A stretch of DNA of 64,000 nt. Source: Allodiplogaster sudhausi (Eukaryota; Nematoda; Chromadorea; Rhabditida; Diplogasteridae). Each line of letters opens with the position of its first letter. The stretch's first letter is position 1. Below, piece by piece: positions 37,478-49,009 of the stretch. The stretch covers positions 1,895,001-1,959,000 of the forward strand of contig CALZFC010000030.1 in assembly GCA_945643635.1 (NCBI GenBank), in the 5' to 3' direction. Below the pieces are notes generated by a model. It saw only the letters and a list, made by a program, of their open reading frames with translations, was not told where the DNA came from and made no database searches. A program made the position numbers and the translations under genes.

Positions 37478-39324
37478 ATCTCTCTCTCTCTCTCTCTCTC
37501 CGTCTCTCTCTCTATATCTTCTTCGTCTTTCCACATTCATCTCTCTGTGTCTCACTTTCTTCGTTCCTTGTTTCAGTCTATCTATCTGTCTCTATCGTTT
37601 ATCACTGCTTCTCTACATCATTCGAATTTTCGACTACTAGATGCAGGCACTTTTCTTTAGGAAACACATATCCTCGTGTATGGCAACGTGACCGGGTGGC
37701 TAATTGGTTCCTTTGTCTCATTGTGGTCGTGCTGACCGGGTTCGCTTCTAGAGAGGAGCAATGATTTTGCAGCAAGTGCAACCTCCACTCTAATATGATA
37801 TAGGCTCGACGATAGATCATCCAGCGCTGAACGCTTAAATTGAACATCGTCGACTAGTCAGCGCGACTTTGACCAAGATTGAATGCGCGGCAGATGTATA
37901 TGCATTTATAATTTTGTGGCAAGGTTCACGAGAGATGAACAATCTTTCCTCTCTCGTTCTTTCCGTCTCGCGCTCGCACCCTTTCACTCTTTTTCTCTCT
38001 GTCTCTTTCTTTTTATTTTCGTTTTTTTTTCTTTTTCGTTCTCTTTTTCTTTCTCTCACTCTTTATCTCTCTCGCTCTCTCTCACATTTCCCTTTTCTCT
38101 CTCTCCCTTCATGTTCTCTTGAGATTTCTTTTTCTTTTCTTTTTTTCTTTCTTTTTCGTTCTCTTTCTCTCACTTTTTATCTCTCTCTCACTCTCTTCAG
38201 ATCGCACTTGTGCTGTTCTCGCTGCCCTTCTACACGACGAAGCTACCGCCGGCAGCCGCTCGCATCGCAATCACTTACGCGACTGCCGTGCTCATTGCTT
38301 TCGGCGCCGATACTCCAGTCGGTCTACAAATTTAATTTTTAATTAATTAATTAATATTTTATTTTTATCAACAGGATTCCGCGCGTTCAGTTTTCGAAAA
38401 CCATTTTTTTGTCAGAAGAGCCAAAAAAACTTTGAAAAATAATTGAAAAAATTGAATGGCAAAAATAGGATTGAATATTTGTGAAATAAAAGTTGCAAGT
38501 CAATTTAATTATTAAAAATTAAAATTAATCATGAAAAACTAATTAGATCATGTTAATTAAGTTAAGCGAGAAATATAAAAAAATAATAAAATAAAAACTA
38601 ATTATCTTACAATCAGCTCGCCCGCTGGCTCTCTGCACGCCCGCTCGCCTTTATCGGCGACGTCTCCTACTCACTCTACCTGATCCACTGGCCCTTCTCC
38701 ATCTATCTCGTTAGGGACCATGCGGCGCTTTTGGCTGGTAAGCTGTATTGCTTTATGGCTCTATATTGCTTGGTTTATTACTGTGCACATGAACACGCGT
38801 GTTGAGAATATTTATTATTGCTTTGTGAATTCATTTTAATTTTTTAATGATTCTTAGTTCAGAGCGTTATTTTGGCTTTATTATTAATACATATTTATTC
38901 ATAGAATAATTTTAAAGCTAAAAAAAATATATACAAAAACAATTTTTCAATAGAAAATTGCCAAAAACTAATTGCCGAAAATCACGTAGTATCCAAATTC
39001 TTTAGCGCGTCTCTCCGCTATTCCCATGTCGATTGCGCTTACAATCGTCGTGTACTATGTCTACAAGCGACACTATCGCGAGTGGTCAAAGGAGCGGATC
39101 GGTCAGATTTGTGCTTCCTGCCAAAATGCCGCATTCAAATTTTATTTTTTTTTTCAAGTAAAAAATAATATCGCAATATATCTATGTATATACATATTTC
39201 TTTTCTATAGGCTGGAGCTGCGGACTTCTACTCGCGTTTGCTGTAATCGGGTTGATAGTTGCACCCACGCTCAATGATCGCTTGCATCGAGTGGATATGA
39301 CAATAGGCAGGGCGAGAGAGAGAT

Positions 39325-39357
<33 letters not shown>

Positions 39358-41565
39358 AAGGTTAAGAGAAAAAGAAAACAAGGGATAGGGAGAAAGAAGG
39401 AGAGAAAGATAGTGAGATATGTTGAAATAGAGGACAGAGAGAAGAAAAATTGAAAGATTCTGCGGGAGAGATAACGAGAGAGAGAGAGAGACTTCGTACG
39501 AGTTCAGAAGAAGCGATCAAAAAGAATCTGGAGATGTTCTCGAATCCGAATGAGAACATCATGATCAAGGAGTGCACGTACAAGTACTGGCAGAACATGA
39601 CGGAGGCGACGCCGGCGCACGTCGGCCACATCGTCAAACCGTTCGGCATCTGCGAGATGCCGGTCACTTTTTTTATTTAAATTTTTTTCCCGCCTTAAAC
39701 TTCAATATTAATTTAAATATTATTCTTTTCATAATTGCCAATATGCTGCTAACGTGTTTGCTGTAAACAAGGCGGCGCTTTATTAACAGAGGCAACTCAT
39801 TGGAGTTTCACTGGAAAATATATGTAGTAGGCAGGCAACAGCGCCAATAAAACAGAAAGTAACGCATTTCACATATGGACAATTTTGTTGCGTTAAAAAG
39901 GAAAGAAAGAAAAAAGAGAGAATAATTTGAGCCCGGCACCGGCAAGCTGCGCTTCGCCGTGATTGGCAACAGCTACGCGCCGAACCAGGCGGATCTCGTC
40001 TGGAAACACTTCAAGCCCTTCTTCTCCAGCTTCACACTCTTCAGCCAGTGCGGTGAGGAGGATTCTTTTCTTCTCTATCCTTAACTGTTTAAGTCTTAAG
40101 TGTTCGCCAAAACATTATTGTTTGACGAAAAACAGTTTTTTTTTCTCTCGAAAAAATATATAGTAATATTTACATTCCTAAACACTCCAAGGATGAAAAT
40201 TCTGAATTTTTCCAGCTTGCGAAGTCTTCACTTACACGCACTCTGGCTACTGTCATCATTTGGCAAACTACACGGATGTGCTGGACGAGCTGGAGCCAGA
40301 TGTCACCTTCGTCATTCAACGGTATGTTATGTAATTTGAAAGGGAGAGAGAGAGAAAGAGACAGAGAGAGAGAAAGAGAGAGAGAAAGACAGAGAGAGCG
40401 AGAGAGAGCTCGAGAAAGAAAGAGAACGAGAGAAAGAGAGAGTGTGAGATATAGAGCGGGAATGATTAAATAGACACTAAAATGAGCCTGATAACTTTCC
40501 AGATACGGCCGTCCGAAGGAGCCTCCACCAGCGCCGGGAAAGCCAGACCTCGCGCTAGAAGAAATGATCGAGCATCTCAGAGACATTCAGAACAAGTCGG
40601 AACATTTCTTCTCGTCATTTTGGAACTTTCCTCGTTTTGCAAAGAAGATAAGATGAAAAGATAAGAAAAATATTCTGTCTGATTGTTGCGTTCTCTTAGA
40701 ACCTCCCTATTCTTCGTAATGGACACGTTCCCGGCGTTCGACTATTACAAAATGCTCAAAATGATCGACTATATCCGCGAGGGCAAGTCGGAGGACTTCA
40801 TCAATGTTAGCATAGAATTTTTATATTTATTTAGAAATTTATATTATTACCATAATATATTTTTATATGCATACAATTTGATCTCGCCAAATCTTCATCT
40901 TCACGTACATACATATATCACACTTTCATACTTCCTTCAGAATATCACGACTCTTCCAATCGAGGACGTCTACGGGCGGCCGAGGACGAAGAAGCTGATG
41001 CAAGCTTGTAATGTAATTGAGAGGATTTTTTTTAAATATTTTTTCCTTTACAGTAATCCTAGGATTCAATATTTGAAATCATTAAGTAAAATATTTAATT
41101 AATTGATTCATCACTATAAGGAGTATAAAACTCAAATGTACAAGAACAAGGCGCGAATTTAAATCTGAGTTGTTGGAGAACTGCATTCTCTACGACGTTG
41201 AACCGGCGCTGCTCGACCGCCGTGGCCACTTTGCCTCCTACGACGGCACGACGCATCTGGCGCACTTTGATCCCTCCTGTCATCTCGTGCCGTGGGGCAG
41301 GCATAAGGTCGAGCCAATCTATGAGGTGGGTGGAGACAGAATAAAGAATGCTTATTTGAATTCCGCGCCATTCATCTGCTTTTTAATTTAGTGAATTAAC
41401 ATAATATCTTCTTGAGACACACGCATTCCTCGAAGATGTGATATAAATTTATTTTGAAAATAAAAAGAATTAATACAGTATTTCATTTAGCAACTCGCAC
41501 GCACGTACGCGCCGAAACTACGCGAACTCGAGAAGCGTCTTTTTCCGGCGGATCTGCCATGGTAG
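31263..41565 (+). CDS. Acyltransferase-3 with C-terminal SGNH domain (oac-like; 5' end missing)
   Basis: Exons: 31263-31311, 31562-31705, 31890-31960, 32245-32380, 32706-32851, 33111-33218, 38201-38317, 38617-38737, 39006-39101, 39211-39290, 39489-39662, 39932-40052, 40216-40321, 40503-40595, 40700-40805, 40941-41012, 41170-41325, 41491-41565. Membrane motifs of acyltransferase family 3 are [37 protein letters not shown] and [14 protein letters not shown]. The C-terminal half opens with the SGNH block I ([12 protein letters not shown]). Such proteins move acyl groups onto extracytoplasmic or secreted molecules; nematodes have many (oac, nrf-6-like). The usual first exons with the RxxxxLR and GVD segment were not found. 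The junction 31960/32245 is out of phase by one base, and the start of exon 39489 is chosen by phase only. The intron 33219-38200 holds a transposon. Confidence 0.85.
32060..32243 (+). repeat. CT microsatellite running into an acceptor
   Basis: (CT)n with TTTT, TA and CC interruptions extends to the CCCCCAG acceptor of exon 32245. It acts as a 180-base pyrimidine tract. The neighbouring junction is the one that does not keep phase. Confidence 0.85.
33699..34986. repeat. Large foldback (inverted) repeat inside the transposon
   Basis: Arms of about 500 bases (33699-34207 and 34497-34986) match inversely over their length with scattered substitutions and small gaps, starting from ATATGACGCG at both ends. 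The spacer is about 290 bases. It could be a separate foldback element nested in the larger one, or part of its structure. Confidence 0.85.
34361..34438 (-). other. tRNA-like sequence in the foldback spacer
   Basis: On the minus strand a perfect B box GGTTCGATTCC (34372-34382) follows an AGTTTGCCTGGCAATC segment. The order of parts resembles a tRNA, but stems are imperfect. It resembles the minus-strand sequences at 55199 and 60901 (shared ATAGAGTA, AGTTTGCC/AGTTCGCC and AAGTCCC), suggesting a tRNA-derived repeat family. Confidence 0.4.
35210..36987 (+). pseudogene. rps-23: Ribosomal protein S23 (uS12) pseudogene with introns retained
   Basis: Three exon remnants (35210-35380, 35596-35701, 36842-36987) match RPS23 in order: [68 protein letters not shown], then [14 protein letters not shown] and [18 protein letters not shown] with KKERP. 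It is dead: the start ATG and next codon read GTG TGA, a TAA sits after DKG in exon 1, about five codons are lost between GVEAKQ and VRVQ, and the normal stop is gone. Splice-site positions are kept, so it arose by DNA copying, not through mRNA. It lies wholly inside the 33268-37890 element. Confidence 0.9.
37320..37525 (+). repeat. CT microsatellite inside the transposon
   Basis: (CT)n with TTT interruptions over about 200 bases. A second loose CT run at 37930-38199, outside the element, forms the pyrimidine tract before the acceptor of acyltransferase exon 38201. Confidence 0.85.
39305..39490 (+). repeat. GA tracts in an acyltransferase intron
   Basis: (GA)n at 39313-39360 and 39474-39490. 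The acceptor of the next exon is inside the second tract, so its exact position is ambiguous. Confidence 0.7.
40340..40452 (+). repeat. GA microsatellite in an acyltransferase intron
   Basis: (GA)n with AAAG and CAGA interruptions fills most of the intron 40322-40502. Confidence 0.85.
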
Positions 41566-42410
41566 TAGTAAGACAATGTTTAAAAATTTACATTCTTAAT
41601 TCGATCGACTATATCGGTTGCTGATGATATTCATATGAAACAAACATTGTACATGTATATAACATTTCTAATATCGATTATGACTATTAAGCAATTTGTC
41701 CTGCCGTGGATATTCGCATTTTTCTTTTTTTTTACAATTAAATGGATAATAATAGCATGACCACAGATGTAGCTTTACTTGTTACTGAACTTGCTACTTT
41801 CCTCTCTTGCATCCTATCTAATTGTCAGTCTGTGAGTGTCTTCCAAAGATAAAAAAAAAACATATCGCATGATGCCGGTGATAAAGTCTTTTGAAATTAA
41901 TTAGTGTTAGCATAATTGCATGTAGTCGAAGCTACATACAAGAAATGGGGAGCTGGTGAGAGTCACCGATAAAGGATGAAGATGAAGTCAGTCAGAGGGA
42001 GAGAGAGAGAGAGAGAGCTACGGATGAGGAAATATATTTCGAAGAAATTGTCTAAATGAACTCTTTAAAAACTGTATCGATCTCCTGGAAGAAGTGGAAG
42101 ATGACATGGATGATGAGAAATAGTTTGGCGATGAGCTGTACTTTTTTTACGCATTGCATAGTTGATTGACCAAATTAATATAACATTGAACACAGCGAAT
42201 TTAGAGATAAAAATTACGAATATAAAGAGTCTTTTTTTGAGTATGCTGCAAGAACAAACAACAAAACAATGATAGGCTTATTGTTAGAAGGGAAAAACAA
42301 CGCGAACCAAAGAGATGCGCTAAATATCCATGTGGTGCTGTGATATCTACATTCGAATCAGGAGGCCAATATTCTCCTTAAACGATGATGAGAACGGTTC
42401 TTGTTGTCAG
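41566..42410. other. Intergenic region without exons
   Basis: It is AT-rich, with one GA tract at 41996-42020. I looked here for the signal-peptide and first CLECT exons of the following lectin copy and found none, nor a match to the promoter shared by the other two copies. Confidence 0.6.
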
Positions 42411-44501
42411 CGTCAGTCTGCGCCAGCAACGACTTGGTCATTGCCATGCGAACAAGCGACGGTCTCTGGGTGGTGACGAGTTCTACCGGCAACTACAACG
42501 GCATCTGCGGACTGCCCGGACGCAACAGTCAGCAGCGGCGGGTTTCAAGGCGGATTTAAAGAGTGCTCTCGGCTTGCTATAAAGACCATCTACTTACCAG
42601 TTCCATAGTTCTTTATTGAAGCGAAATATTCAACCGTAATCCTAACGATTGCTGTCGTAACTCTCTAAATCGCATACTCTCCCTCCAAAAAAAAGCGCGA
42701 ATTCAAAATTGAGTTTTTGGCTCCTTTAATTCGTGCATGATTTCGGCTTTAAGATGTCGCCTCCAACGACTACGACCATGTTGAAGGCTCGCAGACTTGC
42801 GTCGCACTTCGAACCAACAAGGCAAGAAAACATGATTTTAAATGAGGGCGATTATCGAAAAGTTTTGTGTGAGATCTTCGAGACTTTCATATTCGCGTGA
42901 CTATTTCCATGCAGCGGGATTGCGCAATCTGCGAAAGAACACGCAAGAAGAAGATTGCCTTCTAGAAGCGTAAACGTGGCAATTTACTCTGCGAGAAAGA
43001 GCTCTCCCTCTCGCATGCTGTTATTTGAACTGTAGCATTAATGAGTTTTCGAGGATCGCCACTACCTTCTAAAATATACAGCCATTTACAAATCTACAAA
43101 ATACACATTTATTCATATGTCGCAATATTTTCACGTTTCAGCTGTCTTGGAGGGATGCAGAGAAAAGCTGCCAGAGCGAGTCTGCACATCTTCTCTCCCT
43201 TCACGACGCTGAGGTTGGCGTCAGCGCTTAATTTATCTTAATTTATCATGCAAAATATACAATTAAAAATATATTATTTTTAATTTTAAATAAGCTTGAA
43301 ATAAATTTGAAAAAGAACACATTTCAATACATGTTTATTTAGACGAATGATTTAGTGGCCGCAAAACGCAAAGAACTCGGCCTCCTGGACGGCATCCACA
43401 TTGGTCTCGAGACCAGCGTGAGCAAAAACGAAAAGTCGTGGACGGACGGCAGCAACTTCACCTACAACAACTTTGCCACAAGTGTATATTACAAAAAATG
43501 TCGCGTAGAAAAGAAAAAAAATTGAACGAAAAAAATATCGAAAGTACATACATATCATGTTATTTTGTCACACATTTAGCTAGAACAAATTAGCTGATTT
43601 TTCTGTTTTTTTTTTCTAGGATTCCCAAACGACCTCTTCGGCCATTGCACGGCAATTGAAACGCACTCGCACGTCGGCCAGTGGATGAGCAATAGCTGCG
43701 ATAATAGCCAGCTTCCCTATGAGTGGAGCCGGCCCGGTTTTGAGTTTTAACATTTTTTTTATGAGATTCATTTTTTGTTAAATTTAATAAACTTGCTTTA
43801 AAACTGAAGGAAGTGAATAATCTTTCAGCCTACGACATCGACAATCCTCTCTCAGAGCCCGGCTGCCCCGAAAATCCGTACTATTTTACATCTGAAACGG
43901 TACAATCAAAACCCTTATGGCTTTTTCTGAAGTAAAATAATAGGTACTTTTAATATGTTGTTGTTGCTTTTTTTTCTTTTGGGAAAATATTTACTTTATG
44001 TTGCCTAATTTTTCTGGGGTTCCCTTCAGATCTACTCCGCCTCCTATCCCGGACCACCAAACGCCACTGCATGTGACTACTTCCTCGCAGTGGATGAGAG
44101 CAAGAAAGTGCAAGTGACCTTTGACGACTTGGACCTAAACACTTGCTGCGACAAGGTCGAACTGTACGAAGGCGCTCGCTTATTACAACGTAAAAGCCTA
44201 GTTCTATTTATTTTGAAGTCTTTTAAAATAATTAGAAACAACTTCAAATGAACACAGACACATATATTTCCTGTTTGACATGCAATAACATGCAAATTCA
44301 TATCATATGTTGTTTAGATAAAATAAATAAATATATATTTTTTTTTAAGATTGAATGTTTTTTTGCAGAATTACCGGAGAGCCTCAGATTGGCCGAATCT
44401 TTCACACTTTCTCCTCGAACGTCATTCGACTCTCGGTTACAACTTACGATGGCATATTTGTTCGTGGCTTCCGCGCCCACTTCGAGACCATAGGCTCCTA
44501 G
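42411..44501 (+). pseudogene. Truncated C-type lectin/CUB gene copy (copy A)
   Basis: Exons: 42411-42527, 42754-42821, 43142-43213, 43343-43481, 43620-43736, 43829-43899, 44030-44189, 44369-44501. The first gives the end of a first CLECT domain (SDGLWVVTSS, GICGLPG). Then follow a second CLECT (RDAEKSCQSESAHLLSLHD, IHIGLE, KSWTDGSNFTYNN, GHC, DNSQLP) and a CUB domain (IYSASYPG, CDYFLAV, DDLDLNTCCDKVELYEG). Signal peptide and the first CLECT half are absent. The CUB half-exon 44030-44189 ends in a phase that puts the last exon out of frame: 10 bases are missing against copy B. The last exon is otherwise intact (ITGEPQIGRIFH). Exon 42754-42821 ends at a GC donor, as in copy C. It is probably a decaying copy, though an unseen exon could rescue it. 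Confidence 0.7.
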
Positions 44502-45105
44502 AATACGGGCGTCTTTGCCAATTAAAAATTATTTCTGCCTATTAACTTCACTATTAATAAATATAAAAGTTTTTATGAAGAAATGTTGAGAGTTGACACT
44601 GAAAATACTTTTCATTTGAAGGTTTACAACAACAAATTACAGTAAATTATGCAACATACTGTTAATATGACTTAAATATTGGAGTAGTTCAATATGTTGT
44701 TCGAAGATGCGGCAGGCGCATCTTCTTTCTCTTTCTTCTAATGACATTTATTTCCTATTGATTACTACCGTAAAAGTAATAATTGATTATGATTTTTTTC
44801 TGTACATTCATTGCATAAATATGCATGATCACGCAACAATTGAGGAGAAAAATTGGCGTCAAAAATTTACCTATTCCTCGAAATGTTGAATCTTCCGCAT
44901 GGCAATTGGAAAGAGACGGGAACTTGCGGCATACTTTTTAGTGAACTCATTGTCAGCAAGATATGATCATTCCCATCTTTATATTCTCTTATTGCTAGGT
45001 GGATTTGTAGCGGAAAGATGAACAAAGGAGAAACATTTATACTTGAATTGCTAGAGAGAGAGGAAGAGTGTGGGGGGGGGGAGAAATAGAATGGGGACAG
45101 GGCCA
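44502..45105. other. Intergenic region without exons
   Basis: AT-rich sequence between convergent genes. It contains AATAAA-like signals near 44556 and a short GA/G tract at 45051-45085. Confidence 0.6.
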
Positions 45106-45857
45106 TCAAGGAGCACAGCGTTCTTCCTGGGCCTTGTTACCGTGGTGACCGTACGAGAGATCGATGGGCATCTCAGTGTTGTGGTGGTTCGTGAAGCGAA
45201 AGGCCTCTCCTTTCCCACCCTCGTTCGTCACGCTCCATACGTTCTCTGTGATGGAGTACCAGAACGGGAAGTATGTCCAAGTACTCGTCGTTCACTCCGA
45301 ATAGCACTTGTGGATGATCTTCAGGTAGTAAAGGTCCTGAAGAAACAAAATTAGTTGTACATAACGAGTAAATTAATAATTTGTAAGTTGCTCAGACGAC
45401 AGTAATCACTCTATGAAACTACCTTGCCATCCATGATGACGTCATCCATGCGGGTGATAAGCGTGCCATCCATGATGACGTCATCCATGCGGGTGATAAG
45501 CGTGTCAGCTCAAAAAAGTACTAAATAACAATTTATCCAAAAAAGTTCTCAAAATACCTTATTACAGGGGAAAAAATTATTCATAGTATTTTTTAAAACT
45601 ACTTCTTTTAATGCAAAATGCACTAGAATCTTCAAGCAAATATCGCGCTGCTCACTTCTAAATTTTTGACATTTTAAGCCGTCAAACCTCTGCTGACCTC
45701 CGATCATGTGTTGATCCCACAATTTGACGGTGGCCGTGCCGTTCTTGAGCGAATCGTCACGGCACAAGAGCTTGAAGACCGCCGTAATCGGAGCGCCGGA
45801 AGCCAGCGAAAACAGCGCAGACGCGCCAATCAAGGCAAGGAGCGAGAAGCGAACCAT
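45106..45857 (-). pseudogene. Transthyretin-like gene with in-frame stop and internal duplication
   Basis: Exons 45698-45857, 45423-45508 and 45106-45336 join in phase. The start MVRFSLLALIGASALFSLASG is a signal peptide, followed by FKLLCRDDSLKNGTATVKLWD, as in nematode transthyretin-like proteins, which are secreted and bind unknown partners. Exon 2 repeats a 39-base unit twice in frame (TLITRMDDVIMDG twice). In exon 3, after YYLKIIHKCYSE, a TGA interrupts the frame, and the same frame then runs on for 61 codons (TTSTWTYFPFWYSITE onward) to the normal end. The TGA stands where Trp or another residue is expected. The intact frame after it suggests a recent mutation or an assembly error. Confidence 0.75.
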
Positions 45858-46645
45858 TCGCAAGAGGAGAAGGCACGAAGAATGACCAATTTCTCACTTT
45901 TATCGCGATTTCAAAGTACAAATTAGAGGCATCGCAAGTGTAAAATAAGAATGTCGCTACAAGTACATAAAACGTTGTCTTTTTATCCCGTAATCTCACT
46001 TTTCGCTTTCATAAATTTTCCAATAACAATTAATACCAAATAATTGCACGGCTGCAGGTCAGCGAACAAAATAGACAATTAAAAACGCACGCACTTCATA
46101 TACAGCGGAAAAGGATAAGTAATAACATTCGAATAGAGTATAAAAGAAGCTTTGCCAACTCAACCTTCGACTGAGCTCAAAACAATTTCCTCTATCGATA
46201 TGTTGGCTTTAAGTTCGTCAATCGATTCCACTCTTTCTTTTAATCAGCAATAGTTTATTATTTTCACAACTGAAAAATTGGATTCTTCCTTGCTTTCCCT
46301 CTCTGTATTCGAGCTCAAATAACAAGATGCAGTTTTGGAGAAAAAATTTTGTTTTCTTCAATGACATCGTATACTACCTAAAAAGTCTTTGAATGACTTT
46401 TTAAGAAGTATACGAAGTGCTTGCGTGCGTTTATAATGGTTCATTTCGATTCGTGAGATAAATATGTAGGCGAGAAATTTGTTGAGCTCATTCTCATTCT
46501 TCGCCCATTATCCTCTGGTGATCTGTCGTCGACTCAGGGTCCACTCTCTCTCTCTTTCAATTCATCCCTCTGAATTCTAGCACTATTATTTACGCCGAAT
46601 GTTTTGTTCTTTGTTGTTTTTTCCGCACTTCTTTGGCGACGAGTT
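45858..46645. other. Intergenic region with a short hairpin
   Basis: Divergent space between the transthyretin-like gene and lectin copy B. It is AT-rich with short CT runs; the only structured item is the hairpin at 46368-46414. Confidence 0.6.
46368..46414. repeat. Hairpin with 20-bp stem
   Basis: CGTATACTACCTAAAAAGTC pairs with the sequence ending at 46414 at 18 of 20 positions around a 7-base loop. It could be a stem-loop RNA or the ends of a lost small element. Confidence 0.6.
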
Positions 46646-46649
46646 CTAT

Positions 46650-46826
46650 CGTTTGCCCATCGTCTGATCAGCACCAGGTATATATGCTATGGTGTAGTTT
46701 CGTTTGGAGAGGTGAAAAGGCTCTACAAAATTGTTAGCAATCACGTGCGCTAGGCCGCATTCGGAATATATAAGAGGCAGGGAGGGCATGCGCTTATCAG
46801 TTGTGAGAGTCATGCACAAGACGGAG
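46650..46826 (+). promoter_or_regulatory. Promoter of lectin copy B with TATA box and GATA site
   Basis: TATATAAG is at 46767-46774. CTTATCAGTT at 46793-46802 is, on the other strand, AACTGATAAG, the binding pattern known for intestinal GATA factors such as ELT-2. The block from CGTTTGCCCAT to the ATG is recognisably shared with copy C at 61501-61690, including GCTTATCAGTT and a GCAC-AGACGG leader. Confidence 0.6.
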
Positions 46827-49009
46827 ATGGCAAGACTTCTACTTCTTCTCACAATCCTGCAAATTGGTTCTGTACAAATCTTCTGGCATATTCAATCGAT
46901 ATGTTTTAAAATTCCTCTCCCGCTTCCTATTATGTAACAAAAATATTGACTCATTGAAAATGCCGACTATTGGCTAATAAATAAACTAACTCATGCTTAC
47001 ATAATTGAAAAGCTAATAGATCTAGTGTCCGCGTGCCCGGGTGCGTATCAGCCAGTTGCGGGTGGAAGAAATTCCTTTAAAGGAGATCTAAGGCCAATAC
47101 ATAGTGTCTTGATTTTTCACCATATTTTGTCAGATTGGGCTAGAACCTTCGATTGCAAGTGCCACAAAAATCTCTCTGCCCTAAGGAAATTAAAACATTC
47201 TCGACTTTGAATTCGCGAATATTTTATTTTCCCTCCATTTTCAAAAACATTTGGCAGAACTACACCGTGGCCAAAGGGGCCATTCAACTCTATCACTTAA
47301 AATGGATACATACGATGCGCACACCAACATTGGCCCGGTTTTTGCTTAACACATAGGTTCACGTGTCCGTTCTCCAAGCCACAAGTTTCTGTGGAGTGAG
47401 GCGAGATGCAGTAGCTCCATTTCTGAGGATTGCTAACACCGTACCGTTGTGGAGTTTTTCCCTTATGATCTCCTTTAACTCAGTAATATACACATTCATA
47501 AAACCTTTTTTCAGTTGTCTTGGAGAGATGCACAGAAAAGCTGCCAGCAAGAGAATGCTCATCTCCTCTCCATTCACGACCCTGAGGTTGGCGACAGCGC
47601 GAAAATAATTTTTTTCTCGATGATGTGAAATATTATATTAGTAAAAAAAAACAAGTTTAATTTAAAAATAAAAATTTCTATGCATGTTTATGTAGACGAA
47701 CGACTTCGTGGGTGCAAAGGCCAAAGGACTCGGCCTCCCATACGGTCTACACATTGGCCTTGAAGCCAACGCGAGTAAAAACGAAAAGTCATGGATGGAC
47801 GGCAGCAACATCACCTACAGCAACTTTGCCACCGGTCCATACTACTAAATGAATTATGTAAAAAAAAATTGTAATACAAATAGAGCTAGAAAGCATGAAT
47901 CTGGCAATCTCGCTATAGTTTACATGGAACTCCATTAAATTCCTTCGATACCTATTATCACCATGTTATTTTGCCTTGTTTAGCTATGAATCTATTAAAT
48001 TGCTTGCCAGGATTCCCGAACGACCTCTTCGGCCACTGCACAGCGCTGGAAACGCTCTCGTTCATTCACGAGTGGATGACCATCAACTGCGATAACAGCC
48101 AGCTACCCTATGCGTGCAGCCGGACAGGTTTTCACTTTAAAGGGACTGAATATTCAATCTTGAACTTTTTCAATTACACAAGATTTAGAGAGACGATACT
48201 AATTTCAAGAAAATCAAATATGTAGATTACTGTTGAGTTTCGTACTCCTTTAATCAATTTTGGCATGGAGTTGTGAGAGACATTTAATTGTGATAAATGA
48301 AATTTATATGACATAGTCAATAACTTGCATTAAAAATGAAAATTATCTCTCAGCCTACGATATCGACAATCCTCTCTCAAAGCCCGGATGCCCCGAAAAC
48401 CCGTACTATTTTACATCCGGAAAGGTACATTTATGTATTATTAAAATATTACGGCTTTTTCAGCAACAATGGATATCCGTTATGTTTTTTTGGACACATA
48501 CGCTTTGTTTTACGTAGCCTCCTTTAGATTTATTCTCCTTCCTATCCCGGGCAACCAAACTCAACCGCATGTGACTACTTCCTGACAGTGACCGATGGCA
48601 AGAAAGTGCAGTTGATGTTTGACGACTTGGACCTAAACACATGCTGTGACAAGGTCGAGCTCTATGATGGTGCTGTCGGCGGCACACTTATTGCAATGTT
48701 AGAGCCAATGACAGAGAACTTTGTGATATGGGATGCCACAATTTCATGTCATAATATTGGATCGATTTTACAATTGTCTTCCTGCCAATGTTGCAATTAG
48801 ACCTGAAATGATTCGAATTAGTTTAATGGTTTATATTAAGGAAATATATATGTTTCTATAAGGAATGAAATTGCAGAATTACCGGAGAGCCGCAGACTTA
48901 CCGAGTCTTTCACACTTCCTCCTCGAACGTAATGCGAGTCTCGCTCACAACGAACGATGCCAGATTTGTTCGCGGATTTTGCGCTCACTTTGAGACCATA
49001 GATTTCTAA
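46827..49009 (+). CDS. C-type lectin/CUB gene, copy B (first CLECT degraded)
   Basis: Signal peptide MARLLLLLTILQIGS at 46827-46871 (an in-frame ATG also at 46812). A remnant of the first CLECT start (VSACPGAYQP) follows at 47026 and soon diverges from copy C. Then come 47515-47586, 47696-47834, 48011-48127, 48354-48424, 48528-48697 and 48877-49009, all in phase: CLECT (RDAQKSCQQENAHLLSIHD, LHIGLE, SWMDGSN, CDNSQLPYACS) and CUB (IYSPSYPG, CDYFLTV, DKVELYDG, ITGEPQTYRVFH), ending TAA. The join from the signal peptide to 47026 is out of phase because the donor has lost a base relative to copy C, and no exon links 47026 to 47515. The CLECT-CUB part looks intact, so either an alternative 5' exon exists or the copy is failing. 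The intact form would be a secreted lectin, probably intestinal. Confidence 0.65.

Larger units (their letters stand above)
33268..37890. mobile_element. 4.6 kb non-autonomous DNA transposon carrying host rps-23 sequence
   Basis: The left end CCGCGCATTCAATCTT is repeated inverted and without mismatch at 37875-37890, and both sides are flanked by CAG (33265-33267 and 37891-37893). Internally it contains subterminal AGCGTTCA motifs, a foldback repeat (33699-34986), a ribosomal protein pseudogene (35210-36987) and a CT tract. No transposase frame is present. A 601-bp element at 59689-60289 has the same end sequence and a CTG duplication, so the family targets CWG. PIF/Harbinger elements with 3-bp targets are the closest known class; that assignment is inference. 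It lies in the acyltransferase intron. Confidence 0.75.

Noticed and set aside
45291..45305. TGA in the transthyretin-like gene as a selenocysteine codon
   Set aside because: The only well-established nematode selenoprotein is thioredoxin reductase, this family has no known selenocysteine, and no SECIS-like structure was evident. A nonsense change is simpler.
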